This document shows positions 49,395 to 59,951 of a stretch of DNA of 64,000 bases, one piece after another (position 1 is the stretch's first letter; each line of letters begins with the position of its first letter). A program made the translations under genes and the position numbers. The notes below the pieces were generated by a model. The model was not told where the DNA came from and made no database searches. It saw only the letters and a program-made list of their open reading frames with translations. Source of the DNA: Piper betle. Its lineage: Eukaryota; Streptophyta; Magnoliopsida; Piperales; Piperaceae. The stretch covers positions 149,839-213,838 of the forward strand of contig JAURVB010013530.1 of the NCBI GenBank assembly GCA_033002965.1, read 5' to 3'.

Positions 49395-51450
49395 GCTCAC
49401 CCCCACCAATGAGATCCGATGTCCTCATCGGAGGGTTAAGTCCTCCCTGGTACTTCTTGATTCTTCTCTCAAACTGCCACAAGTCCCTTGCTCGCTCCCA
49501 ACTAGCTTCACTCCTTGGTTCGCCCTTCCACTTGATAAGATACTCAATCCCGGTGTTTGGTGCACCTTGCCTATGCGCCAAAATCTTCCCCACCTCCTTC
49601 ACATATTGCCGCCGGACAGTAGGTGGAGCTCTCCTTGGACGAGCTCTCCTCGGATCGACCACATCCTCATGGAATGGCTTGAGAAAGCTGACATGAAATA
49701 CTGGGTGAAGTTGATACCTCTCCGGAAGCTTCAACTTGTAGGCCACGCTCCCGATCACCTTCTCCACCTCAAAAGGACCGTCATACCGCTGCACTAATCC
49801 CTTGTGCACCTCGGTACGTCTGATCTTCTTCCAGATCTGTGGTGTGAGTCTCAGCATTACTTTGTCCCCTACGCTGAATGATACCGGCCTTCTCCTCAAG
49901 TCGGCATATCTCTTCATTCTGCGTGTTGCTTTGGCTAGTGAATCCACCGCATCCTCATACAGCTCCTGCCTGTCTCGGGCAAACCTGTATGCTGCTGGAC
50001 ACTTCGCTCCGCGCCCTTGCAAAGCTACCTCCAGTGGTGTAAGAGGCTGGTAGCCTGTAGCAACCTCGAAAGGACTCAGTCCCGTTGCTGAGGAACGATG
50101 CAGATTATAACAAAACTGCGCCGCATCAAGAAGATCCAACCAGTTCCCCTGGCTGGCAGTGACGAAATGCCTCAAATACTCCTCGAGTAGAGCATTCGTC
50201 CTCTCAGTCTGCCCGTCAGACTGAGGATGATTAGCTGTAGAGAAGTTCAGCTTACTCCCTAGTAAACCAAACAAGCACGTCCAGAATCTCCCTGTGAACT
50301 TGGCGTCTCGATCACTCACTATGTCTGCCGGTACTCCAAAGTACTTGACCACGTTCCTAAAGAACAGTTCAGCAGTCTTCTCGGCTGAGCATTTCTGTGG
50401 AGCTGCTGTAACTACGGCATACTTCGAGAATCGATCTACAACCACCATCACCGACGACATCCCCCTCACCTTGGGGAATCCGGACACAAAGTCCATCGAA
50501 ACCGAACTCCACGGCCTCGTTGGTGTAGGTAGAGGCTGCAGCAAGCCTGCCTCTAGTCGTCTCTCCACCTTGTCTTGCTGGCAAACTAAGCAAGACCTGA
50601 CGAAAGCTTCGATATCAGCCTTCATTCCCGGCCAATAATACGCCCTGGTCATTAGAGCGTACATCCTGTCTCTCCCAGGATGTCCTGCCCACTGGGTGTC
50701 GTGGGACTCCTCCATTAGCTTTCGCCGTAGTCTACCCGTAGGGATATAAAGCCGACCCCCACTGGCGTAAACCACTCCATCTTCAGTCCAATATTTTCGA
50801 ATCAGCCCCTCACTGATCCTGTCGACCAGCTTCTTGTACTCTGGGTCGTCTCTTGCTAACTCCCGGACTTGCCCCATTATCTCAGTCTGAATTTCTGATA
50901 TAGCTGCCACCACCTCCATGTTCTTTCGACTCAGGGCATCTGCCACCTGATTCGTCTTTCCCGGCTGGTGCAACCACTCGAAGTCGTACTCCGCCAGAAA
51001 CTCTTGCCATCTCGCTTGTCTCGGGGATAGTTTCTTCTGGGTCTTGAAGAAAGTGTTAGCTACGTTATCCGTGATCACCACGAACTTGGATCCCAGCAAA
51101 TACACTCGCCACACTCGAAGGCAATGTACCACTGCAAGCATCTCCTTCTCATGCGCTGAGTACCTCGTCTCAGCGTCCTTCAGCTTCCAACTCTCATTAG
51201 CTATCGGATGCCCATCCTGCTGTAGTACTCCTCCGACTGCCTTGTATGAAGCGTCTGTCACCACCTCAAACGGTCGATTGAAGTCCGGCAACTTCAGTAT
51301 CGGCTCAGAAGATATAGCTGCCTTCAACTCATCAAAAGCTGCTTGGCATGAACCCGTCCACGCCCATGACTGTCCCTTCCTCAACAGATCAGTCAACGGT
51401 GACACTACATGGCTGTACCCATGTATGAACTTCCGGTAGTAGTTGGCCAA
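49381..51450 (-). CDS. Gypsy pol fragment: RNase H, integrase, chromodomain
   Basis: 689 uninterrupted codons. Residues 1-30 are the tail of reverse transcriptase ([10 protein letters not shown]). RNase H follows (about 50-180: [41 protein letters not shown]). Integrase has the HHCC zinc finger (about 245-290, ending CLVCQ) and the catalytic core (about 310-470) with Asp in SMDFVSG, Asp in IVSDRDAKF and Glu in [11 protein letters not shown], all retained. The C-terminal ~60 residues form a chromodomain ([16 protein letters not shown]), which marks the chromovirus clade. The stop lies 13 bases inside the LTR. Protease and RT catalytic parts are absent, so it cannot act alone. Confidence 0.95.
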   Translation of the reverse strand: MANYYRKFIHGYSHVVSPLTDLLRKGQSWAWTGSCQAAFDELKAAISSEPILKLPDFNRPFEVVTDASYKAVGGVLQQDGHPIANESWKLKDAETRYSAHEKEMLAVVHCLRVWRVYLLGSKFVVITDNVANTFFKTQKKLSPRQARWQEFLAEYDFEWLHQPGKTNQVADALSRKNMEVVAAISEIQTEIMGQVRELARDDPEYKKLVDRISEGLIRKYWTEDGVVYASGGRLYIPTGRLRRKLMEESHDTQWAGHPGRDRMYALMTRAYYWPGMKADIEAFVRSCLVCQQDKVERRLEAGLLQPLPTPTRPWSSVSMDFVSGFPKVRGMSSVMVVVDRFSKYAVVTAAPQKCSAEKTAELFFRNVVKYFGVPADIVSDRDAKFTGRFWTCLFGLLGSKLNFSTANHPQSDGQTERTNALLEEYLRHFVTASQGNWLDLLDAAQFCYNLHRSSATGLSPFEVATGYQPLTPLEVALQGRGAKCPAAYRFARDRQELYEDAVDSLAKATRRMKRYADLRRRPVSFSVGDKVMLRLTPQIWKKIRRTEVHKGLVQRYDGPFEVEKVIGSVAYKLKLPERYQLHPVFHVSFLKPFHEDVVDPRRARPRRAPPTVRRQYVKEVGKILAHRQGAPNTGIEYLIKWKGEPRSEASWERARDLWQFERRIKKYQGGLNPPMRTSDLIGGGELLQP

Positions 51451-51529
51451 ACCTAGGATGCAGCCATGTAGTGTCGATTCTAGAATCGGTCGTACTACAT
51501 GGCTGTACCCATGTATGAACTTCCGGTAG
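51411..51529. repeat. Rearrangement junction: direct plus inverted repeats of pol sequence
   Basis: A ~37-bp pol segment (51411-51447, containing 'ggctgtacccatgtatgaac') is repeated in direct orientation at about 51492-51528. Between them, 'cagccatgtagt' (about 51462-51473) is the inverse of 'actacatggctg' within those copies. The result is a small fold-back at the truncated end of the gypsy element. Confidence 0.8.
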
Positions 51530-52856
51530 TACCCCAGAATCGGCCGATTCCGACCGATTTAACTCGGAATCGGAATCGGCCGATTTAAATCGGAATCGGT
51601 TTTTTAAGGAAATTACCAAAATACCCTAGGTATGATTTTTATTAAATTATTTAAGTATGGGTAAAATGGTAATTTAGATTTAAAAACCTAAAATCAAACC
51701 CCTCTCCCCCCGCTTCCGCCGTCGCGTTCGCTCCGCCGCCCTTCGCCGCACTTCCGCCGTCCGACCTCAGCTCCGTCCGACCACGCCACCGCCCGCCCGA
51801 TTCTGACCTCAGCTCCGCCCTCCGCTGTCCGACGCTCCGCCCGATTCGGAACTGAGTTCCGCCCTCCGCCACGATTCTGCCGTCCGAAGGTCTGCCCAAC
51901 CTTCCGACCACGCAACCGCCGTTCGACGCTCTACTGATTCCAAACCCAGTTCCGCCCTCCGCCGCGATTCCGCCGTCCGATGCTCCGCCGATTCCGAACT
52001 CAGTTCCGCCCTCCGCCGCTATTCCGCCGTCCGACGCTCCGCCCGACCTTCCGACCACGCCATCGCCGTCTGACCTCAGCTCTATCCGACCACGCCACCG
52101 CCGCCCGATTCCGACCTCAGCTCCGCCCTCTGCCCGCTTCCGACTGAAAATTTGGGTAAATTTGGATTTTTTTATTGAAATTGAATATTGTGATGTAAAA
52201 ATTGTTATCTATGATGTTCTAATTGATTAATATGATGTGCGAATTGTGATGTCTAAATTGAAATTTTGTGCGTGCGGTAAATTATGATGTGTGAGTACGT
52301 GCTATGTGCAAATTGTGATGTGCAAATTATTGTTGTATAAATACTTGAATTTGTGTATTTATGTTGAGAAATTATATAATTATGTATTTCAAGTATTTCT
52401 ATTATGAGTTGGTAAATTTTTGTATATGACTGATTTGGACTGATTCAACTGAACTGATTCTTGGCCGATTTAGACCGATTCCGATTCCGATTCTGATTCT
52501 GATTCCCTAGAAAACCGATTCCGATTACGATTCCGATTCATGCAACCATGGTCCAAATTGAAATTTTGTGCGTGCGGTAAATTATGATGTGCGAGTACGT
52601 GCTATGTGCAAATCGTGATGTGCAAATTATTGTTGTATAAATACTTGAATTTGTGTATTTATATTGAGAAATTATATAATTATATATTTCAGGTATTTCT
52701 ATTATGAGTTGGCAATTTTTTGTATATGATCGATTTGGACCGATTCAACCGAACCGATTCTTGGCCGATTCAGACTGATTCTGATTCCGATTTTGATTCC
52801 GATTCCGATTCACTGAAAAACTGATTCCGATTCCGATTCCGATTCATGCAACCATA
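51530..52856. mobile_element. hAT-like non-autonomous element with duplicated right end
   Basis: The left end is made of CGGAATCGG/CCGATTTAAATCGG boxes (51533-51602). The right end is made of CCGATTC repeats closing with ATGCAACCATGG at about 52541-52552 and again at about 52845-52855. The interior is a pyrimidine-rich, CCGCC-rich block (51700-52140) and an AT-rich part. The same right end occurs at 31213. There is no transposase. Glu/Gly/Arg-rich minus-strand frames here are low-complexity artefacts. Confidence 0.6.
52255..52856. repeat. Tandem ~300-bp duplication of the hAT-like right end
   Basis: Copy 1 (52255-52554) and copy 2 (52555-52856) both start 'aaattgaaattttgtgcgtg' and end in the ATGCAACCAT terminus. 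They are highly similar, with scattered substitutions concentrated in the CCGATTC stretch. Confidence 0.88.
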
Positions 52857-55800
52857 ATTATACCTTTAAAAATTTCAAGCGCTTATATGATCTTGGTTTA
52901 CAGAATACCGTAGCACACATGATCAGGTTTCATTTGGAACTACACTAATTGCTTTTATTGTTCTTGTTTTCGCCACAATTATTATTCTTCTTTCGTCTGG
53001 AAGGAAATTTTTTTTGTTTTATATAGTATGATATGTTAGGAAACCCTTTCTTTGCAAACATATTTAACTTAGTTTGAGTACATGGCTGAATAATTCTTTT
53101 AGGAGGTAACTGTATTATAATGTGTTCATGTTTAACATATTTGAATTAGCTTAGTGGTGATAGTGTTTAACATGGGGAAGAAAAAGAAAAAAAACTTGTT
53201 CCTCTATTGCTGATGTAGCATGGTGATATTGGTAAGACTGCATGGTTCTGCCTTATTACAATCTTCAACATATATAGTCATTGCAAATGAATATTCTTCT
53301 CTGCTCTCTCGAAAAATCTCATCAATCTTATCTGTGTAACTTTTGGTGCCATATTTGAATTTAATTACCTAACAAGAGATTATTTTAGGAAGTAAATGTT
53401 TTATTTTTTAATTTTAATTTTCTTTTTTTGTATTGATCATCCAGTGATGAAATGAAAAAAGAAAAAGAAAAAGAAAACTGGCTCCTCAAATTATTATTCC
53501 TCGCGGTAAGATTGGTGCAATTTCGTAGTCCTGCTTCTACTAACAGTCACAGTGATAGAAATGCAGTGCAGCTTTTTTTTACTCCGATTGGCATAGATTA
53601 AATCGTACTGTGATTTACTTATCTTAAGGATCTTAAATTCTTAGGGTAAATCTTGAACTTCAGATAAAGATTTTGTCTTGGAAGTAAATGAATTGCATGA
53701 TAAAGTAAATAAATTGCAATCTATGAAGTATAATTACTTTTTGTTGATTTTTATAACCAAGAATGTTTTGCATGTGACGTCTATCACATAATTACACAAG
53801 TACAGGAAATATGGTGAAGTATGAAATAGGCAATAAAATAAGTCATTTGAAATCTAGATGTAAACCTATCCGCAAGTTTAGTGAATGTTCTTGTTGTGAT
53901 TATGAATAACATGATTAGCAGCTATGCAGAGGCACTGATACTATTACCGAGAAGCACATAAACAGCTAAATGGTGAACTTAAGTAAGAAACATAGCTCTA
54001 GGAATGCATGACAGGAGGATTGTTTTAGGCTTTGGAGCTAGATCGAAAACCCGTAGGTTGTTTCGTCAGTGCCGAGAAATGAGATATGATTGAAACATAC
54101 AACACCCCAAGAAGTGGATTGGTGAGTATCTAAGAAAAGAGTTATTGAACGTGACAACCCTCGTCTACGCCACACACTTACCACTTAGCAACTAAATGGG
54201 CTTTGTAACATTTAATTGGCCCATAAAACTATTTATTCACTTTAGAGCACATTGTAGCATACAACATGTATATCTATTGAACATGGGACAAGAAACCAAG
54301 TCCTTATTATTTATTTATTCATTCAAAGAAGTGGGCCCCATGACGTAGCAACCTGGCATTCGTTTGGAACTGCATTAGTTGCTTCTACTGTCCTTGTTTT
54401 CACTACAATTTCATATGATAGGTAATTCCTTTTTTTTTTTATATATATAAAACATTCTGTGTTAGGAAACCCTCAATTGACGTGTTTAACTTTGATTGCT
54501 TATTGTGATCATGTCTAACATATTTGGGTTAGTTTAGTGTTGATGGTGATGAAGGTGAGGAAGGTGAAGAAAGACTGCATGGCTCTGCCATATTGCTGAT
54601 GTAACATTGTAAGGTCGGAAAGACTGCATGGCTCTGCCATATTAAAATCTTCAAAAAATATAGTAATTGCAAATGAATATACTTTTCTGGACTATGGAAA
54701 AACCTCATTAATCTTATCTGTGTATAAATTCTGATGCCATAGTTGAATTTCATTACCTCATAAGAGATTATTTTAGGGAGTAAATGTTAAATGATTTGTT
54801 ATTGATTTATTTCTGTTTATGTGTTGATCATCAAGGGAAAAAAAAGAAAAGCAAAAGTGGCTCCTCCAACAATTATTCATCACAGTAAGATTGGTGCAAT
54901 TTCACAGTCATGCTTCTACTAACATCGGGAGTACGATCTGCACTAGAAGTAAAATATTTGAAAATGGATATCAGGTAGACAAAAAGGTTTCCGCTTTGGC
55001 TAAAAATAGTAATTTGGCAGTTCCTATTGTAACCTACTGATGAAAGAACAACACGATAACTATTACAAAATGATCACTGGAAACTAGAAGAAACCCATGA
55101 TCATCAATTGGTTTAGGATTTGGAATTGAGGGAGGAGAAGGATGAAGATGATAAAGTAACTCCTTTTTCCCCACCAAAACCTGACCGATTGTAGAAAGGG
55201 GTTAGTCCTTTTGTGCTTCATAATTGCTGCAAATTTACAATAAAGCCCCTAGTTCATTACATTATACATATGCGAAGAAAACCCACCTATTAAGATAACC
55301 TCGCCTATGGATAAAGTCCTTTCTATTAACAAAACCTCTCATACTAAAAAAAAAAACCTAGACTACTAAGCAACAAAACATGCTCCAAAAATAACTCTTA
55401 ATCGGTCCAAAGCAATCTAAGCAACCAAACATTGTTCCGCATAGCCTACCAGCTCATATTTCCCTTATGGGTTTTAATTATTCTTATATTGGGAACCGTA
55501 ATAAATGGCATCGTGTTAGGACCTATTCAAGTGAAACATGATGGGAAAATAATTTTTTTTTTAAAAATAATTAATTAAAATTAAAAATCTATAAACACAT
55601 CCTAACTAATAGAATGAATCTTACTCTAGCAGTTACCGGGTGTGAGACTAATTTTGTGTGGGATCTTAAACCTTGCATAGATAAAAACCAACAACTAAAT
55701 CAAATTCAGATATTGCAACAAGTTTTTTTCTACCATTATTTGGAAGTATTTAATTTCTTTCCTATTTTAATATGATGCACTATCAATCAATCTTTGTTAT

Positions 55801-57465
55801 TTACAAGAGGTTTCCATAATTTTCATTTTATTTCATGGGCTGAATAGGACTGTACACTATCATACGCATAAAGAAAGCTCTTTTTGGTCAGAACCGACTA
55901 TGGATGGCGGCATGAACTTAACTACAAGCTTCATTGTGTCTGTAAGATTTGACTATGCATTCTTGGCTCCTCACATTGTATTTATGGTTTTCAAATAAAG
56001 AGTGTTCCATGTTCATGTTGTTGGTTTTCTCATTCGTATTTGGTGATGAGGATCCAAATCAAGGAATTAAAGAAGAGCGATGGAAGTTGGTAATGAATGA
56101 GCATTGATTTCAAAGTTCGTAGATTTCTTAGAACAAATATTAGCTAATTTATTAAAGATTAAATATGTTGATACTGCAACTACCTTCTTTGTGCATCTTC
56201 TTTCTTAAGCATGATTTCATTATTTTAGATATTTTATGGATTATGGTGCTCATGTTTTGTCTCTGGTTTCATAGATTGATGAATACATAACTTCAAATGG
56301 AGGGTTGTTGTTGCATAAGAGATCATTCCTTATCTAGATGTTCCTCTAGGTGAAGAAATTGCTGTATGTTGATGTTTACTGTTCATATTAAAATGTTGTC
56401 TCGTCTTAATACTCCTTTTTTATTTACTCAATTAAAGTCGTGTACATATAAAGGAGCATAAGGTGGAGGTTGAGGCTTGAAATAATTATCAGGGTTTTAT
56501 TCAGAAAAATTTGCTCATAGTTAGATAAAGCATGTTGGAGTACTTAAACAATTTATTGTATTACTATGATCTATATTTTACAGTTCGGCTGCTTCTTGTG
56601 TAATTTGCATTTGAAATGACTTATTGAGGTATGCTAGGAGGTAACTCTAGAAACAAGTATGTTATAGTAATTAATTGTTGTTGGCAAATAAGAAAGAAAA
56701 CAATGGTGAATCCTATTGATTTCACATGCTTTTTTCTGTCTTTTACATTTCTACATCATATACAACTCTAATCATGTCTTTCAATTAATATTTTTAATAT
56801 AATATATAATTTTATTGTAAATTTTAGATGGTTTAACCACTTATCCCAAAAATTTAATTTTTTTAAAAAAGGAAACCTTAAATATTTATTTTAACACTAT
56901 CCTTTACGTGTAAGTAAACTTTGAAGGCTTGGTACGTGAATGAACATCGAGCAAATAGTTCATTAGACATAATATAAAATAAATTAATATTTCTCCGGGT
57001 ATATATTGCCAATACGATTCGAACATTAAATCTTTAGCTATGTTATCATATAGATTTTATATAGTCTAATTACTTATACCAAAAGCTCAAACTGTTCGAA
57101 AAAATTTATATAGTCTAATCACTTAACCAAAAGCTCAAACTGTTCGAAATGGAACCCGTTAAACATTTACTTCAATGCTGACAAGCGGTGGATATTCCTA
57201 CTTCTGTCCCTACAAACAATCTACTTTGAATTCTTCACTCTAATCTTGCTCATTTCATTCTAGTCTCTTTGGATAATCTTGTACAGTTTGAATTGGCCAT
57301 GCACAAGGGAAGTCTGCTGTTTCTACTTCTAAAATAATTGTGTTTTCTGTTGCTATTAATGTTTCCTCTATTATCTCTGCAAAGTTCAATGGCAAAAATT
57401 GTCTACAATTGTAAGGATTTTCCACACAGCAATGACAAACTGAGGTACAAAGAGGTGGATAAAGA
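52857..57465. other. Non-coding region with an old ~1.4-kb-spaced duplication
   Basis: Segments of 52905-53575 reappear in the same order in 54345-54925: 'ttggaactacactaattgcttttattgttcttgttttc', 'gttaggaaaccct', 'aagactgcatggttctgcc', 'gtaagattggtgcaatttc' and 'cttctactaac'. No protein-coding exon is supported. 54990-57465 is AT-rich with no recognisable feature. Confidence 0.6.
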
Positions 57466-59515
57466 AGATGCATCTCTTAAATAGATTAAGGAAGATGCCA
57501 AGCTACATGCTTGGCTACCGAACAATATTAGACAATCTACCTCCCATTAGTTCAGATGTGAGGGTACTAGAAATTGCCAACTTAGTTGGACCTTGGTGGG
57601 TAAACTGTGATGCTAGCAATAACATCCATAGAATTTATCACCTATGTAATGAGTTCCACAAAGCAAAGGACCAAGTCCCTCAAATAGTTTTGCGAGAACT
57701 AGTTGGGAAGAATTGCTAATATTGAATCATGGCGCCTGATGGAAGAAAGAATAAGGTGGTGAAATTCCTATCAGACCTAGACCCTCAATACTCATTTTCC
57801 AAGAATCATTTATTACAGATTCTATCAAAGCTTCTGATTTTAGATTTGACCTCATACTTGAAAGAAGTCTAAGTAATCTTTGTTATTTAGAAAAAAATAA
57901 AGCATTTAAGTGCCATGCTTTTGTCATGTGGATGAAGCACATTTAGGGGAAATTGGGGTGGTCTGTTTTGACCGCTACAGATAAGCAAGTTTCTCAATGA
58001 ATGAGCATTGTTGTGAGTTGTGACTTCGGTGTAACAAATAAAGCGTAATTCACAGATTGTACAAGTGGATGTCGAAGGTGAAGTTCAATCTTTGGTATAT
58101 AGGCTCAGAGCACAACTATTGCACACATATTCACAAGACAGCTCCAACAAATAGTGCATGCTCAACAAATTATCGTTGTTTTCATCTGGTTATCGACTGT
58201 GCTGAGGCAGCTAGAATCTGCGAAAGACATTATTTTACACTAACAAAATTATGTCCTTGTGTGGATAGTTTATGGCATGTTAATCACATGCGCTTTTCTA
58301 AGCTTTCTTGAATTCCAGTAGGTTCAGAAGTCTTTACAAAAACTGTAGAAACATTCAGCACTAGTTTCCAAAGAGAAAGGTGGAGATCATTAATTTGGTG
58401 CTGCCCAAGTTGGAAGAAGTGTTAATAACAATAAACAGGACATCGAAGGCCACTTTCGTGCCACAGATCATATATATACAGAAGATAAATGTTAGCAAAA
58501 ACATGACAAGTCTGAATGGCCAAAGTAGCTTAGTAAATCTACTTCCTCGACACCTGCAAATGCTTCTGTTGTCGTTTCAGCTGTTACAACTGCCCCTTCA
58601 ATGGTGACCTTGAGTCATGGGACCTTAAAGAATCATTTCAAAATGGCTCATGGAGAAACCACTCTTCCATTTCAATCTGTTGCCTCTGCTTGTGTATCCA
58701 CTATTACTAGTGCCATTTGTCCAGCATGGCTAATATATTCTCATGCATCAAATCCCATGACAAGTGATTGTCACATGTTTTCTAGTTTCTCTCTCTTTGT
58801 TATAGTGAATTTCAGTCTTTCTTTAGCCATTGGAATGGAAAAGTTAAATTGACTCGTGATTTATTTTTAGAAAAATTCTATTTTTTTGGTCCAGGCTCCA
58901 GCATATCCGCAAATCAATTATCTGTTCATAGATTGGTTCATGGATTGTGTACGTGTAGGTATTCTAAAGTGGTATTTACACCTAACTTGTGTTTATGCAA
59001 GATTTGAGAGTACCTCATTGGAATGCAGTAATGATGATTCTAAGGTACTTCAATCAAACTTCCAACTAAAGGACTTTTTCATGGTAAACATAACGAAGGG
59101 AAGTCACTTGACACAAGATTTGACGACTCTGACGGGGCAGGTTGACAGGAGATCAATTAGTGGTCATTGCATAAATCTCGATGGAAATCTTGTAATCTGG
59201 AAATGCAAGAAACAAAGCCAGGTCTAGCGCTGAAGCTAAATATAGGATAACAAGCAAAACAGCTACATAATCAATTTGGATGAAAATATCACTAGAAGAA
59301 TTTGGCTTTCCTTTCATTTAATTTATTATACAATCAAGGTAGGAGTCCATATAACAGACAATCTAGTTCTTCATGGAAAGAGTAAACGACTTTCACTATG
59401 TTAGTGAAATTGTGAAAGATAATGTTATCTCTCTACAACTTGTACATACTAAGTTGCGGGTAGCTGAAATCTTCACGAAGTCATTAGCTAAAGTTCTGCA
59501 TGCAATGATGCGGAT
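57466..59515 (+). mobile_element. Degenerate Ty1/copia retrotransposon
   Basis: Broken frames in copia order on the plus strand. A gag-like piece near 57470-57860 includes a FLSDLDPQYS-like segment, typical of the copia gag block before the zinc knuckle. Near the end, 59130-59240 gives VDRRSISGHCINLDGNLVIWKCKKQ then SSAEAKYR, the RNase H signature of copia pol. 59350-59500 gives a DNLVLHGK-like block and VAEIFTKSLAK, the extreme pol C-terminus. Stops and frame changes are numerous. RT and integrase are not recognisable. The pol end runs directly into the LTR element at 59518. Confidence 0.7.
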
Positions 59516-59517
59516 GT

Positions 59518-59951
59518 TGGTAGGATTTTCCTCACCAAGGTCGACGATGACCTCTTTCCCCTTAGTTCCTTGCTTGTTCCCCTGCTTGGCTGGTGCCATG
59601 GAGGAGACGATTGGCCTGGAATCTGAAGGGAGTTTGGAGAAATGGTTGAGATGATGGAGGATGGGACAGTGGTTAAACCCTGCTCCCAGGAAGATCTCCC
59701 TAGAAAATAGGAAGAAGAACAAAGAACAAAGATAAGAAGAAAACAAAGATTTAATTCATCAAAAGTCATGTCCTTTACAATCAGTCTCTCCCCCTTATAT
59801 AGCCACACTTCCTAGTTTTCCCCCATTACAATTTATTCTCATTATTCACCTCGAATTCATCCTTACAATTTATTCTCATTATTCACCTCGAATTCATGGA
59901 TCTCGCAATGCCCCGTAACGCCCTTTCGTTCTACTCACTTTATTCATACCA
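59518..59951 (-). repeat. 3' LTR of the aminotransferase-carrying element
   Basis: Near-identical to 61462-61895. I see one substitution and two one-base indels (around 59562-59567 and the 'agtttggag'/'agttggag' site). Confidence 0.9.

Larger units (their letters stand above)
47595..51466 (-). mobile_element. 5'-truncated Ty3/gypsy chromovirus
   Basis: Read on the minus strand, a pol fragment (51450-49381) is followed by a purine tract (GGTGGGGGTGAGC, 49407-49395) and a 1.8-kb LTR (49394-47595) that begins TGTTAC and ends GTGACA. Gag, protease and most of reverse transcriptase, and the 5' LTR, are missing: the sequence becomes element-specific only from CCTAGGTTTGGCCAACTACT (about 51466), the end of the RT region. 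Beyond that point lies a rearranged duplicate (51467-51529). The open reading frame suggests a fairly young copy. Confidence 0.92.

Noticed and set aside
51651..52058. Gly/Ala/Glu-rich 135-codon minus-strand frame
   Set aside because: Encoded by a CCGCC-type low-complexity block inside the hAT-like element.
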